A stretch of DNA of 64,000 nucleotides from Hirudinaria manillensis. Lineage: Eukaryota; Annelida; Clitellata; Hirudinida; Hirudinidae. Shown here one piece after another: positions 1-12,239 of the stretch. The DNA lies in assembly GCA_034509925.1 (NCBI GenBank), contig CM067527.1:12517001-12581000 (forward strand), read 5' to 3'. Position 1 is the first letter of the stretch. Each line of letters starts with the position of its first letter. The notes below the pieces were generated by a model that saw only the letters and a list, made by a program, of their open reading frames with translations, was not told the origin of the DNA and searched no databases. The position numbers were made by a program, and so were the translations under genes.

Positions 1-139
1 GTCTGGGCAAGCCCGAGACCGCCTCCTCTGTCCAAAGATAAGTTTAATATCGATATCCTCCGATGGAGGATCTATCAGATATTAAGCTGATAAGAACAGA
101 TACTACACTTTGATCTTAGCCGAAAGGCCGAGAAGCGAT
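1..139 (-). ncRNA. U2 snRNA gene, copy 1 (3' end beyond window edge)
   Basis: The 5' end is at 139. About 139 of 188 nt are present; stem-loop IV lies outside the window. The branch-site pairing sequence GUAGUA and stem-loop II are intact. Confidence 0.93.
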
Positions 140-1124
140 AAATTCCACTGGAACTGTCAGGAAGATTAGAAAAAAGCGCGAAAAATGACCAGGTGGAAGG
201 CCCGCCGTCGACTGGAGGCGCGCACGAGAGAAAGGGGCGCGCACGAGCTAGCCTCGCGGTCTAGGCTCTCGCTCGTTCGACACGCCCACTTCCGCCTACG
301 GCGGAACCTTAATGGGTTAATTAATTGATTAATTAACTCATTAATCGATCTATTACAAATTTTTTTAATTTGAAAATTTTGGGCACGAATAAAAGAAATT
401 GAGTGAAAAACGAACGTTTTGTCTCGAAATACATCTATATTGGTTGGTTGATTGATTGAGTAATTAGTTAATTAACGTATTAATTAATAAAGCGTTATTA
501 TAGGGGGCGAGCGTTAACCACTCTACTAGTATTAGGTACCGTATTAGGTAACGCGCGCAGCCAGTTAACGGCTAGATAAAGGAGCGCGACGTTATTTTTA
601 GACCGAGCCGTTACGTCACGCCACGCAAGACTTTAAGGTAGGGAAGGGCTACGCGAGGTTTCCCTATAGAACGAGCGACGACGACGACTATTATTATCAC
701 CACGATAATCGTTTAATAAATCAATCGACCAATTAATAAAAATCAATTAACGCTATTTTAAGAAAATTTTTAAGTGTAATAATAATTAATTAATTAATTA
801 ACAATCATTAAAATTCAATTCAAGTAATGTAATCATTTTTTATCGATTTTATTTGTTTATTTCTGGAAATATCCAATATTTACGGCGGCGCGAGCCGGTC
901 GCTCATTATCGACTACTATTATAGACAGCAACAACAGACTTACCTTACGTACCTACCTTTATGGTAGACCAGTAGTAGTAGTGGACGGTAGTAGACAGTG
1001 GAGCGGAAACAAAGTCGCCAGATGTCGCCTCTGACCCCGGATATCTGAAAAAGGGAAGAAAACATGTTAGTAGAAGAAAAAGGTTGGTTCCTTTCTGATA
1101 AAGAAAGACAACACGAATTTCAAA

Positions 1125-1137
1125 CATCTTTATTAAC
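1125..1137 (-). terminator. Candidate snRNA 3' box (repeated in every unit)
   Basis: On the minus strand GTTAATAAAGATG lies 19-31 nt beyond the U2 3' end. Its shape (GTT, short spacer, AAAG, purine-rich) and distance resemble the 3' box that directs Integrator cleavage of Pol II snRNAs. The match to the vertebrate consensus is partial. It is given for copy 2; the other units read the same. Confidence 0.45.
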
Positions 1138-1155
1138 TTTAATTCAAATTTCGAC

Positions 1156-1343
1156 GATGGGCCGATCCCGGAGGTACTGCAATACCGGGCCAACCCGTGG
1201 AGGAGTCTGGGCAAGCCCGAGACCGCCTCCTCTGTCCAAAGATAAGTTTAATATCGATATCCTCCGATGGAGGATCTATCAGATATTAAGCTGATAAGAA
1301 CAGATACTACACTTTGATCTTAGCCGAAAGGCCGAGAAGCGAT
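1156..1343 (-). ncRNA. U2 snRNA gene, copy 2 (reference copy for this annotation)
   Basis: U2 snRNA is the RNA core of the U2 snRNP, which base-pairs with the intron branch site in the spliceosome. Read on the minus strand, the RNA starts AUCGCUUCUCGGCC, the highly conserved U2 5' end. GUAGUA (branch-site pairing) is at nt 34-39 and is followed by CUGUUCUUAUC. Stem-loop IIb is a perfect AUCCUCC/GGAGGAU hairpin. The Sm site reads AUCUUUGG, against the usual AUUUUUGG. A GC-rich stem-loop III follows, then stem-loop IV with the GUAUUGCAGUACC loop that binds U2B''. The stretch CACGGGUUGGCCCGG before that loop is very like Drosophila U2. The 3' end is placed by comparison with insect U2 and may be off by a few bases. 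Confidence 0.97.
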
Positions 1344-1387
1344 AAATTCCACTGGAACTGTCAGGAAGATTAGAAAAAAGCGCGAAA

Positions 1388-1402
1388 AATGACCAGGTGG
1401 AA
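1388..1402 (-). promoter_or_regulatory. Candidate proximal sequence element (PSEA) of the U2 promoter
   Basis: The minus strand reads TTCCACCTGGTCATT at -45 to -59 relative to the U2 start. Insect snRNA genes carry a PSEA bound by SNAPc at about this distance, with a TTCC...CTGG core as I recall it from Drosophila. There is no TATA box between it and the start, as expected for a Pol II snRNA promoter in insects. It is given for copy 2 and is present upstream of each U2, including the five occupied genes. The last base or two of the boundaries are uncertain. Confidence 0.5.
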
Positions 1403-1420
1403 GGCCCGCCGTCGACTGGA

Positions 1421-1451
1421 GGCGCGCACGAGAGAAAGGGGCGCGCACGAG
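1421..1451 (-). promoter_or_regulatory. Duplicated 12-bp GC-rich motif upstream of U2 (possible distal element)
   Basis: ggcgcgcacgag occurs twice as a direct repeat, at 1421-1432 and 1440-1451, which is -78 to -108 from the U2 start. A duplicated site just upstream of the PSE could be an activator-binding element. No known factor site is recognised. The same pair is present in every unit read. Confidence 0.3.
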
Positions 1452-2357
1452 CTAGCCTCGCGGTCTAGGCTCTCGCTCGTTCGACACGCCCACTTCCGCC
1501 TACGGCGGAACCTTAATGGGTTAATTAATTGATTAATTAACTCATTAATCGATCTATTACAAATTTTTTAATTTGAAAATTTTGGGCACGAATAAAAGAA
1601 ATTGAGTGAAAAACGAACGTTTTGTCTCGAAATACATCTATATTGTTGGTTGATTGATTGAGTAATTAGTTAATTAACGTATTAATTAATAAAGCGTTAT
1701 TATAGGGGGCGAGCGTTAACCACTCTACTAGTATTAGGTACCGTATTAGGTAACGCGCGCAGCCAGTTAACGGCTAGATAAAGGAGCGCGACGTTATTTT
1801 TAGACCGAGCCGTTACGTCACGCCACGCAAGACTTTAAGGTAGGGAAGGGCTACGCGAGGTTTCCCTATAGAACGAGCGACGACGACGACTATTATTATC
1901 ACCACGATAATCGTTTAATAAATCAATCGACCAATTAATAAAAATCAATTAACGCTATTTTAAGAAAATTTTTAAGTGTAATAATAATTAATTAATTAAT
2001 TAACAATCATTAAAATTCAATTCAAGTAATGTAATCATTTTTTATCGATTTTATTTGTTTATTTCTGGAAATATCCAATATTTACGGCGGCGCGAGCCGG
2101 TCGCTCATTATCGACTACTATTATAGACAGCAACAACAGACTTACCTTACGTACCTACCTTTATGGTAGACCAGTAGTAGTAGTGGACGGTAGTAGACAG
2201 TGGAGCGGAAACAAAGTCGCCAGATGTCGCCTCTGACCCCGGATATCTGAAAAAGGGAAGAAAACATGTTAGTAGAAGAAAAAGGTTGGTTCCTTTCTGA
2301 TAAAGAAAGACAACACGAATTTCAAACATCTTTATTAACTTTAATTCAAATTTCGAC

Positions 2358-2670
2358 GATGGGCCGATCCCGGAGGTACTGCAATACCGGGCCAACCCGT
2401 GGAGGAGTCTGGGCAAGCCCGAGACCGCCTCCTCTGTCCAAAGATAAGTTTAATATCGATATCCTCCGATGGAGGATCTATCAGATATTAAGCTGATAAG
2501 AACAGATATTACGTTTATTTAAAGCATGTTTTAAGATTGGTTGAGGTTTGTTTTAACGAAATATGTTATGTGATAATAAATAAAAGGCGAGGAAAAAAAT
2601 TGTCTGGGTCTTGTTTTCGTAGGTTTTCTGCGGTTACACTTTGATCTTAGCCGAAAGGCCGAGAAGCGAT
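2358..2670 (-). pseudogene. U2 snRNA gene, copy 3, split by a 126-bp element 2 remnant
   Basis: U2 nt 1-36 are at 2635-2670 and the rest at 2358-2508. The insertion falls within GUAGUA and one base of the target is missing. The branch-site pairing sequence is broken, so functional U2 cannot be made. Confidence 0.93.
2509..2634 (-). mobile_element. Solo 3' end of element 2 (5'-truncated copy)
   Basis: These 126 bp match the last 126 bp of the 3' UTR of the full-length element 2 copies at 50703 and 56494, except for one extra T in a gtttt run. There is no coding sequence. Extreme 5' truncation is the usual mark of target-primed reverse transcription that stopped early. It lies in the same orientation and at the same U2 site as the full-length copies. 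The 5' truncation point is identical to that of the copy at 7450-7575. Confidence 0.93.
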
Positions 2671-3686
2671 AAATTCCACTGGAACTGTCAGGAAGATTAG
2701 AAAAAAGCGCGAAAAATGACCAGGTGGAAGGCCCGCCGTCGACTGGAGGCGCGCACGAGAGAAAGGGGCGCGCACGAGCTAGCCTCGCGGTCTAGGCTCT
2801 CGCTCGTTCGACACGCCCACTTCCGCCTACGGCGGAACCTTAATGGGTTAATTAATTGATTAATTAACTCATTAATCGATCTATTACAAATTTTTTTAAT
2901 TTGAAAATTTTGGGCACGAATAAAAGAAATTGAGTGAAAAACGAACGTTTTGTCTCGAAATACATCTATATTGGTTGGTTGATTGATTGAGTAATTAGTT
3001 AATTAACGTATTAATTAATAAAGCGTTATTATAGGGGGCGAGCGTTAACCACTCTACTAGTATTAGGTACCGTATTAGGTAACGCGCGCAGCCAGTTAAC
3101 GGCTAGATAAAGGAGCGCGACGTTATTTTTAGACCGAGCCGTTACGTCACGCCACGCAAGACTTTAAGGTAGGGAAGGGCTACGCGAGGTTTCCCTATAG
3201 AACGAGCGACGACGACGACTATTATTATCACCACGATAATCGTTTAATAAATCAATCGACCAATTAATAAAAATCAATTAACGCTATTTTAAGAAAATTT
3301 TTAAGTGTAATAATAATTAATTAATTAATTAACAATCATTAAAATTCAATTCAAGTAATGTAATCATTTTTTATCGATTTTATTTGTTTATTTCTGGAAA
3401 TATCCAATATTTACGGCGGCGCGAGCCGGTCGCTCATTATCGACTACTATTATAGACAGCAACAACAGACTTACCTTACGTACCTACCTTTATGGTAGAC
3501 CAGTAGTAGTAGTGGACGGTAGTAGACAGTGGAGCGGAAACAAAGTCGCCAGATGTCGCCTCTGACCCCGGATATCTGAAAAAGGGAAGAAAACATGTTA
3601 GTAGAAGAAAAAGGTTGGTTCCTTTCTGATAAAGAAAGACAACACGAATTTCAAACATCTTTATTAACTTTAATTCAAATTTCGAC

Positions 3687-3874
3687 GATGGGCCGATCCC
3701 GGAGGTACTGCAATACCGGGCCAACCCGTGGAGGAGTCTGGGCAAGCCCGAGACCGCCTCCTCTGTCCAAAGATAAGTTTAATATCGATATCCTCCGATG
3801 GAGGATCTATCAGATATTAAGCTGATAAGAACAGATACTACACTTTGATCTTAGCCGAAAGGCCGAGAAGCGAT
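3687..3874 (-). ncRNA. U2 snRNA gene, copy 4
   Basis: Complete and uninterrupted; same reading as copy 2. The spacer towards copy 5 is standard length. Confidence 0.96.
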
Positions 3875-4890
3875 AAATTCCACTGGAACTGTCAGGAAGA
3901 TTAGAAAAAAGCGCGAAAAATGACCAGGTGGAAGGCCCGCCGTCGACTGGAGGCGCGCACGAGAGAAAGGGGCGCGCACGAGCTAGCCTCGCGGTCTAGG
4001 CTCTCGCTCGTTCGACACGCCCACTTCCGCCTACGGCGGAACCTTAATGGGTTAATTAATTGATTAATTAACTCATTAATCGATCTATTACAAATTTTTT
4101 TAATTTGAAAATTTTGGGCACGAATAAAAGAAATTGAGTGAAAAACGAACGTTTTGTCTCGAAATACATCTATATTGGTTGGTTGATTGATTGAGTAATT
4201 AGTTAATTAACGTATTAATTAATAAAGCGTTATTATAGGGGGCGAGCGTTAACCACTCTACTAGTATTAGGTACCGTATTAGGTAACGCGCGCAGCCAGT
4301 TAACGGCTAGATAAAGGAGCGCGACGTTATTTTTAGACCGAGCCGTTACGTCACGCCACGCAAGACTTTAAGGTAGGGAAGGGCTACGCGAGGTTTCCCT
4401 ATAGAACGAGCGACGACGACGACTATTATTATCACCACGATAATCGTTTAATAAATCAATCGACCAATTAATAAAAATCAATTAACGCTATTTTAAGAAA
4501 ATTTTTAAGTGTAATAATAATTAATTAATTAATTAACAATCATTAAAATTCAATTCAAGTAATGTAATCATTTTTTATCGATTTTATTTGTTTATTTCTG
4601 GAAATATCCAATATTTACGGCGGCGCGAGCCGGTCGCTCATTATCGACTACTATTATAGACAGCAACAACAGACTTACCTTACGTACCTACCTTTATGGT
4701 AGACCAGTAGTAGTAGTGGACGGTAGTAGACAGTGGAGCGGAAACAAAGTCGCCAGATGTCGCCTCTGACCCCGGATATCTGAAAAAGGGAAGAAAACAT
4801 GTTAGTAGAAGAAAAAGGTTGGTTCCTTTCTGATAAAGAAAGACAACACGAATTTCAAACATCTTTATTAACTTTAATTCAAATTTCGAC

Positions 4891-5078
4891 GATGGGCCGA
4901 TCCCGGAGGTACTGCAATACCGGGCCAACCCGTGGAGGAGTCTGGGCAAGCCCGAGACCGCCTCCTCTGTCCAAAGATAAGTTTAATATCGATATCCTCC
5001 GATGGAGGATCTATCAGATATTAAGCTGATAAGAACAGATACTACACTTTGATCTTAGCCGAAAGGCCGAGAAGCGAT
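4891..5078 (-). ncRNA. U2 snRNA gene, copy 5
   Basis: Complete; its 5' end is exactly 1204 bp from both neighbours. Confidence 0.96.
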
Positions 5079-6094
5079 AAATTCCACTGGAACTGTCAGG
5101 AAGATTAGAAAAAAGCGCGAAAAATGACCAGGTGGAAGGCCCGCCGTCGACTGGAGGCGCGCACGAGAGAAAGGGGCGCGCACGAGCTAGCCTCGCGGTC
5201 TAGGCTCTCGCTCGTTCGACACGCCCACTTCCGCCTACGGCGGAACCTTAATGGGTTAATTAATTGATTAATTAACTCATTAATCGATCTATTACAAATT
5301 TTTTTAATTTGAAAATTTTGGGCACGAATAAAAGAAATTGAGTGAAAAACGAACGTTTTGTCTCGAAATACATCTATATTGGTTGGTTGATTGATTGAGT
5401 AATTAGTTAATTAACGTATTAATTAATAAAGCGTTATTATAGGGGGCGAGCGTTAACCACTCTACTAGTATTAGGTACCGTATTAGGTAACGCGCGCAGC
5501 CAGTTAACGGCTAGATAAAGGAGCGCGACGTTATTTTTAGACCGAGCCGTTACGTCACGCCACGCAAGACTTTAAGGTAGGGAAGGGCTACGCGAGGTTT
5601 CCCTATAGAACGAGCGACGACGACGACTATTATTATCACCACGATAATCGTTTAATAAATCAATCGACCAATTAATAAAAATCAATTAACGCTATTTTAA
5701 GAAAATTTTTAAGTGTAATAATAATTAATTAATTAATTAACAATCATTAAAATTCAATTCAAGTAATGTAATCATTTTTTATCGATTTTATTTGTTTATT
5801 TCTGGAAATATCCAATATTTACGGCGGCGCGAGCCGGTCGCTCATTATCGACTACTATTATAGACAGCAACAACAGACTTACCTTACGTACCTACCTTTA
5901 TGGTAGACCAGTAGTAGTAGTGGACGGTAGTAGACAGTGGAGCGGAAACAAAGTCGCCAGATGTCGCCTCTGACCCCGGATATCTGAAAAAGGGAAGAAA
6001 ACATGTTAGTAGAAGAAAAAGGTTGGTTCCTTTCTGATAAAGAAAGACAACACGAATTTCAAACATCTTTATTAACTTTAATTCAAATTTCGAC

Positions 6095-6282
6095 GATGGG
6101 CCGATCCCGGAGGTACTGCAATACCGGGCCAACCCGTGGAGGAGTCTGGGCAAGCCCGAGACCGCCTCCTCTGTCCAAAGATAAGTTTAATATCGATATC
6201 CTCCGATGGAGGATCTATCAGATATTAAGCTGATAAGAACAGATACTACACTTTGATCTTAGCCGAAAGGCCGAGAAGCGAT
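6095..6282 (-). ncRNA. U2 snRNA gene, copy 6
   Basis: Complete; lies one unit from the split copy 7. Confidence 0.96.
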
Positions 6283-7298
6283 AAATTCCACTGGAACTGT
6301 CAGGAAGATTAGAAAAAAGCGCGAAAAATGACCAGGTGGAAGGCCCGCCGTCGACTGGAGGCGCGCACGAGAGAAAGGGGCGCGCACGAGCTAGCCTCGC
6401 GGTCTAGGCTCTCGCTCGTTCGACACGCCCACTTCCGCCTACGGCGGAACCTTAATGGGTTAATTAATTGATTAATTAACTCATTAATCGATCTATTACA
6501 AATTTTTTTAATTTGAAAATTTTGGGCACGAATAAAAGAAATTGAGTGAAAAACGAACGTTTTGTCTCGAAATACATCTATATTGGTTGGTTGATTGATT
6601 GAGTAATTAGTTAATTAACGTATTAATTAATAAAGCGTTATTATAGGGGGCGAGCGTTAACCACTCTACTAGTATTAGGTACCGTATTAGGTAACGCGCG
6701 CAGCCAGTTAACGGCTAGATAAAGGAGCGCGACGTTATTTTTAGACCGAGCCGTTACGTCACGCCACGCAAGACTTTAAGGTAGGGAAGGGCTACGCGAG
6801 GTTTCCCTATAGAACGAGCGACGACGACGACTATTATTATCACCACGATAATCGTTTAATAAATCAATCGACCAATTAATAAAAATCAATTAACGCTATT
6901 TTAAGAAAATTTTTAAGTGTAATAATAATTAATTAATTAATTAACAATCATTAAAATTCAATTCAAGTAATGTAATCATTTTTTATCGATTTTATTTGTT
7001 TATTTCTGGAAATATCCAATATTTACGGCGGCGCGAGCCGGTCGCTCATTATCGACTACTATTATAGACAGCAACAACAGACTTACCTTACGTACCTACC
7101 TTTATGGTAGACCAGTAGTAGTAGTGGACGGTAGTAGACAGTGGAGCGGAAACAAAGTCGCCAGATGTCGCCTCTGACCCCGGATATCTGAAAAAGGGAA
7201 GAAAACATGTTAGTAGAAGAAAAAGGTTGGTTCCTTTCTGATAAAGAAAGACAACACGAATTTCAAACATCTTTATTAACTTTAATTCAAATTTCGAC

Positions 7299-7611
7299 GA
7301 TGGGCCGATCCCGGAGGTACTGCAATACCGGGCCAACCCGTGGAGGAGTCTGGGCAAGCCCGAGACCGCCTCCTCTGTCCAAAGATAAGTTTAATATCGA
7401 TATCCTCCGATGGAGGATCTATCAGATATTAAGCTGATAAGAACAGATATTACGTTTATTTAAAGCATGTTTTAAGATTGGTTGAGGTTTGTTTTAACGA
7501 AATATGTTATGTGATAATAAATAAAAGGCGAGGAAAAAAATTGTCTGGGTCTTGTTTTCGTAGGTTTTCTGCGGTTACACTTTGATCTTAGCCGAAAGGC
7601 CGAGAAGCGAT
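7299..7611 (-). pseudogene. U2 snRNA gene, copy 7, split by a 126-bp element 2 remnant
   Basis: U2 nt 1-36 are at 7576-7611 and the rest at 7299-7449. Both junctions are identical to those of copy 3, four units away. Confidence 0.93.
7450..7575 (-). mobile_element. Solo 3' end of element 2, second copy
   Basis: It has the same 126 bp, the same truncation point and the same extra T as the insertion at 2509-2634. The two probably arose by duplication of a U2-unit block, not by separate insertions. Confidence 0.93.
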
Positions 7612-8627
7612 AAATTCCACTGGAACTGTCAGGAAGATTAGAAAAAAGCGCGAAAAATGACCAGGTGGAAGGCCCGCCGTCGACTGGAGGCGCGCACGAG
7701 AGAAAGGGGCGCGCACGAGCTAGCCTCGCGGTCTAGGCTCTCGCTCGTTCGACACGCCCACTTCCGCCTACGGCGGAACCTTAATGGGTTAATTAATTGA
7801 TTAATTAACTCATTAATCGATCTATTACAAATTTTTTTAATTTGAAAATTTTGGGCACGAATAAAAGAAATTGAGTGAAAAACGAACGTTTTGTCTCGAA
7901 ATACATCTATATTGGTTGGTTGATTGATTGAGTAATTAGTTAATTAACGTATTAATTAATAAAGCGTTATTATAGGGGGCGAGCGTTAACCACTCTACTA
8001 GTATTAGGTACCGTATTAGGTAACGCGCGCAGCCAGTTAACGGCTAGATAAAGGAGCGCGACGTTATTTTTAGACCGAGCCGTTACGTCACGCCACGCAA
8101 GACTTTAAGGTAGGGAAGGGCTACGCGAGGTTTCCCTATAGAACGAGCGACGACGACGACTATTATTATCACCACGATAATCGTTTAATAAATCAATCGA
8201 CCAATTAATAAAAATCAATTAACGCTATTTTAAGAAAATTTTTAAGTGTAATAATAATTAATTAATTAATTAACAATCATTAAAATTCAATTCAAGTAAT
8301 GTAATCATTTTTTATCGATTTTATTTGTTTATTTCTGGAAATATCCAATATTTACGGCGGCGCGAGCCGGTCGCTCATTATCGACTACTATTATAGACAG
8401 CAACAACAGACTTACCTTACGTACCTACCTTTATGGTAGACCAGTAGTAGTAGTGGACGGTAGTAGACAGTGGAGCGGAAACAAAGTCGCCAGATGTCGC
8501 CTCTGACCCCGGATATCTGAAAAAGGGAAGAAAACATGTTAGTAGAAGAAAAAGGTTGGTTCCTTTCTGATAAAGAAAGACAACACGAATTTCAAACATC
8601 TTTATTAACTTTAATTCAAATTTCGAC

Positions 8628-8815
8628 GATGGGCCGATCCCGGAGGTACTGCAATACCGGGCCAACCCGTGGAGGAGTCTGGGCAAGCCCGAGACCGCCT
8701 CCTCTGTCCAAAGATAAGTTTAATATCGATATCCTCCGATGGAGGATCTATCAGATATTAAGCTGATAAGAACAGATACTACACTTTGATCTTAGCCGAA
8801 AGGCCGAGAAGCGAT
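8628..8815 (-). ncRNA. U2 snRNA gene, copy 8
   Basis: Complete; first of eight uninterrupted copies between the second solo insertion and element 1. Confidence 0.96.
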
Positions 8816-9831
8816 AAATTCCACTGGAACTGTCAGGAAGATTAGAAAAAAGCGCGAAAAATGACCAGGTGGAAGGCCCGCCGTCGACTGGAGGCGCGCA
8901 CGAGAGAAAGGGGCGCGCACGAGCTAGCCTCGCGGTCTAGGCTCTCGCTCGTTCGACACGCCCACTTCCGCCTACGGCGGAACCTTAATGGGTTAATTAA
9001 TTGATTAATTAACTCATTAATCGATCTATTACAAATTTTTTTAATTTGAAAATTTTGGGCACGAATAAAAGAAATTGAGTGAAAAACGAACGTTTTGTCT
9101 CGAAATACATCTATATTGGTTGGTTGATTGATTGAGTAATTAGTTAATTAACGTATTAATTAATAAAGCGTTATTATAGGGGGCGAGCGTTAACCACTCT
9201 ACTAGTATTAGGTACCGTATTAGGTAACGCGCGCAGCCAGTTAACGGCTAGATAAAGGAGCGCGACGTTATTTTTAGACCGAGCCGTTACGTCACGCCAC
9301 GCAAGACTTTAAGGTAGGGAAGGGCTACGCGAGGTTTCCCTATAGAACGAGCGACGACGACGACTATTATTATCACCACGATAATCGTTTAATAAATCAA
9401 TCGACCAATTAATAAAAATCAATTAACGCTATTTTAAGAAAATTTTTAAGTGTAATAATAATTAATTAATTAATTAACAATCATTAAAATTCAATTCAAG
9501 TAATGTAATCATTTTTTATCGATTTTATTTGTTTATTTCTGGAAATATCCAATATTTACGGCGGCGCGAGCCGGTCGCTCATTATCGACTACTATTATAG
9601 ACAGCAACAACAGACTTACCTTACGTACCTACCTTTATGGTAGACCAGTAGTAGTAGTGGACGGTAGTAGACAGTGGAGCGGAAACAAAGTCGCCAGATG
9701 TCGCCTCTGACCCCGGATATCTGAAAAAGGGAAGAAAACATGTTAGTAGAAGAAAAAGGTTGGTTCCTTTCTGATAAAGAAAGACAACACGAATTTCAAA
9801 CATCTTTATTAACTTTAATTCAAATTTCGAC

Positions 9832-10019
9832 GATGGGCCGATCCCGGAGGTACTGCAATACCGGGCCAACCCGTGGAGGAGTCTGGGCAAGCCCGAGACC
9901 GCCTCCTCTGTCCAAAGATAAGTTTAATATCGATATCCTCCGATGGAGGATCTATCAGATATTAAGCTGATAAGAACAGATACTACACTTTGATCTTAGC
10001 CGAAAGGCCGAGAAGCGAT
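9832..10019 (-). ncRNA. U2 snRNA gene, copy 9
   Basis: Complete; standard spacing to both neighbours. Confidence 0.96.
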
Positions 10020-11035
10020 AAATTCCACTGGAACTGTCAGGAAGATTAGAAAAAAGCGCGAAAAATGACCAGGTGGAAGGCCCGCCGTCGACTGGAGGCG
10101 CGCACGAGAGAAAGGGGCGCGCACGAGCTAGCCTCGCGGTCTAGGCTCTCGCTCGTTCGACACGCCCACTTCCGCCTACGGCGGAACCTTAATGGGTTAA
10201 TTAATTGATTAATTAACTCATTAATCGATCTATTACAAATTTTTTTAATTTGAAAATTTTGGGCACGAATAAAAGAAATTGAGTGAAAAACGAACGTTTT
10301 GTCTCGAAATACATCTATATTGGTTGGTTGATTGATTGAGTAATTAGTTAATTAACGTATTAATTAATAAAGCGTTATTATAGGGGGCGAGCGTTAACCA
10401 CTCTACTAGTATTAGGTACCGTATTAGGTAACGCGCGCAGCCAGTTAACGGCTAGATAAAGGAGCGCGACGTTATTTTTAGACCGAGCCGTTACGTCACG
10501 CCACGCAAGACTTTAAGGTAGGGAAGGGCTACGCGAGGTTTCCCTATAGAACGAGCGACGACGACGACTATTATTATCACCACGATAATCGTTTAATAAA
10601 TCAATCGACCAATTAATAAAAATCAATTAACGCTATTTTAAGAAAATTTTTAAGTGTAATAATAATTAATTAATTAATTAACAATCATTAAAATTCAATT
10701 CAAGTAATGTAATCATTTTTTATCGATTTTATTTGTTTATTTCTGGAAATATCCAATATTTACGGCGGCGCGAGCCGGTCGCTCATTATCGACTACTATT
10801 ATAGACAGCAACAACAGACTTACCTTACGTACCTACCTTTATGGTAGACCAGTAGTAGTAGTGGACGGTAGTAGACAGTGGAGCGGAAACAAAGTCGCCA
10901 GATGTCGCCTCTGACCCCGGATATCTGAAAAAGGGAAGAAAACATGTTAGTAGAAGAAAAAGGTTGGTTCCTTTCTGATAAAGAAAGACAACACGAATTT
11001 CAAACATCTTTATTAACTTTAATTCAAATTTCGAC

Positions 11036-11223
11036 GATGGGCCGATCCCGGAGGTACTGCAATACCGGGCCAACCCGTGGAGGAGTCTGGGCAAGCCCGA
11101 GACCGCCTCCTCTGTCCAAAGATAAGTTTAATATCGATATCCTCCGATGGAGGATCTATCAGATATTAAGCTGATAAGAACAGATACTACACTTTGATCT
11201 TAGCCGAAAGGCCGAGAAGCGAT
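11036..11223 (-). ncRNA. U2 snRNA gene, copy 10
   Basis: Complete. Its upstream spacer carries two private substitutions near 11488-11495 (gagtgaaaaacg reads gagagaaaaaag), a usable marker for this unit. Confidence 0.96.
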
Positions 11224-12239
11224 AAATTCCACTGGAACTGTCAGGAAGATTAGAAAAAAGCGCGAAAAATGACCAGGTGGAAGGCCCGCCGTCGACTGGA
11301 GGCGCGCACGAGAGAAAGGGGCGCGCACGAGCTAGCCTCGCGGTCTAGGCTCTCGCTCGTTCGACACGCCCACTTCCGCCTACGGCGGAACCTTAATGGG
11401 TTAATTAATTGATTAATTAACTCATTAATCGATCTATTACAAATTTTTTTAATTTGAAAATTTTGGGCACGAATAAAAGAAATTGAGAGAAAAAAGAACG
11501 TTTTGTCTCGAAATACATCTATATTGGTTGGTTGATTGATTGAGTAATTAGTTAATTAACGTATTAATTAATAAAGCGTTATTATAGGGGGCGAGCGTTA
11601 ACCACTCTACTAGTATTAGGTACCGTATTAGGTAACGCGCGCAGCCAGTTAACGGCTAGATAAAGGAGCGCGACGTTATTTTTAGACCGAGCCGTTACGT
11701 CACGCCACGCAAGACTTTAAGGTAGGGAAGGGCTACGCGAGGTTTCCCTATAGAACGAGCGACGACGACGACTATTATTATCACCACGATAATCGTTTAA
11801 TAAATCAATCGACCAATTAATAAAAATCAATTAACGCTATTTTAAGAAAATTTTTAAGTGTAATAATAATTAATTAATTAATTAACAATCATTAAAATTC
11901 AATTCAAGTAATGTAATCATTTTTTATCGATTTTATTTGTTTATTTCTGGAAATATCCAATATTTACGGCGGCGCGAGCCGGTCGCTCATTATCGACTAC
12001 TATTATAGACAGCAACAACAGACTTACCTTACGTACCTACCTTTATGGTAGACCAGTAGTAGTAGTGGACGGTAGTAGACAGTGGAGCGGAAACAAAGTC
12101 GCCAGATGTCGCCTCTGACCCCGGATATCTGAAAAAGGGAAGAAAACATGTTAGTAGAAGAAAAAGGTTGGTTCCTTTCTGATAAAGAAAGACAACACGA
12201 ATTTCAAACATCTTTATTAACTTTAATTCAAATTTCGAC

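Larger units (their letters stand above)
1344..2357. other. U2 intergenic spacer (type example)
   Basis: About 1 kb separates U2 genes. From low to high coordinate it holds the promoter of copy 2, a perfect inverted repeat ttccgcc-tac-ggcggaa (1494-1510), an AT-rich stretch of TTAATTAA-like runs, an inverted repeat TAGGGAA/TTCCCTA (1841-1868), a cgacgacgacgac triplet run, a second AATT run, a GTA-rich simple-sequence patch and the 3' flank of copy 3. I see no protein gene, tRNA, 5S rRNA or other snRNA in it. This spacer is 2 bp shorter than the norm (one T and one G lost). Confidence 0.8.

Noticed and set aside
500..530. tRNA A-box-like sequence (TGGTTAACGC on the minus strand) in each spacer
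   Set aside because: No B box or cloverleaf follows at the expected distance.
960..1010. GTAGTA repeats in the U2 3' flank as copies of the branch-site pairing motif
   Set aside because: They belong to a short GTA-rich simple-sequence patch; no further U2 similarity surrounds them.
945..1214. 89-residue minus-strand ORF repeated in every unit
   Set aside because: It overlaps the U2 3' half and 3' flank, shows no domain, and one inserted base in the unit near 28779 changes its end without other signs of selection.
1064..1294. 76-residue plus-strand ORF repeated in every unit
   Set aside because: It runs antisense through the U2 3' flank and much of the U2 RNA gene itself; its conservation is explained by array homogenisation and U2 constraint.
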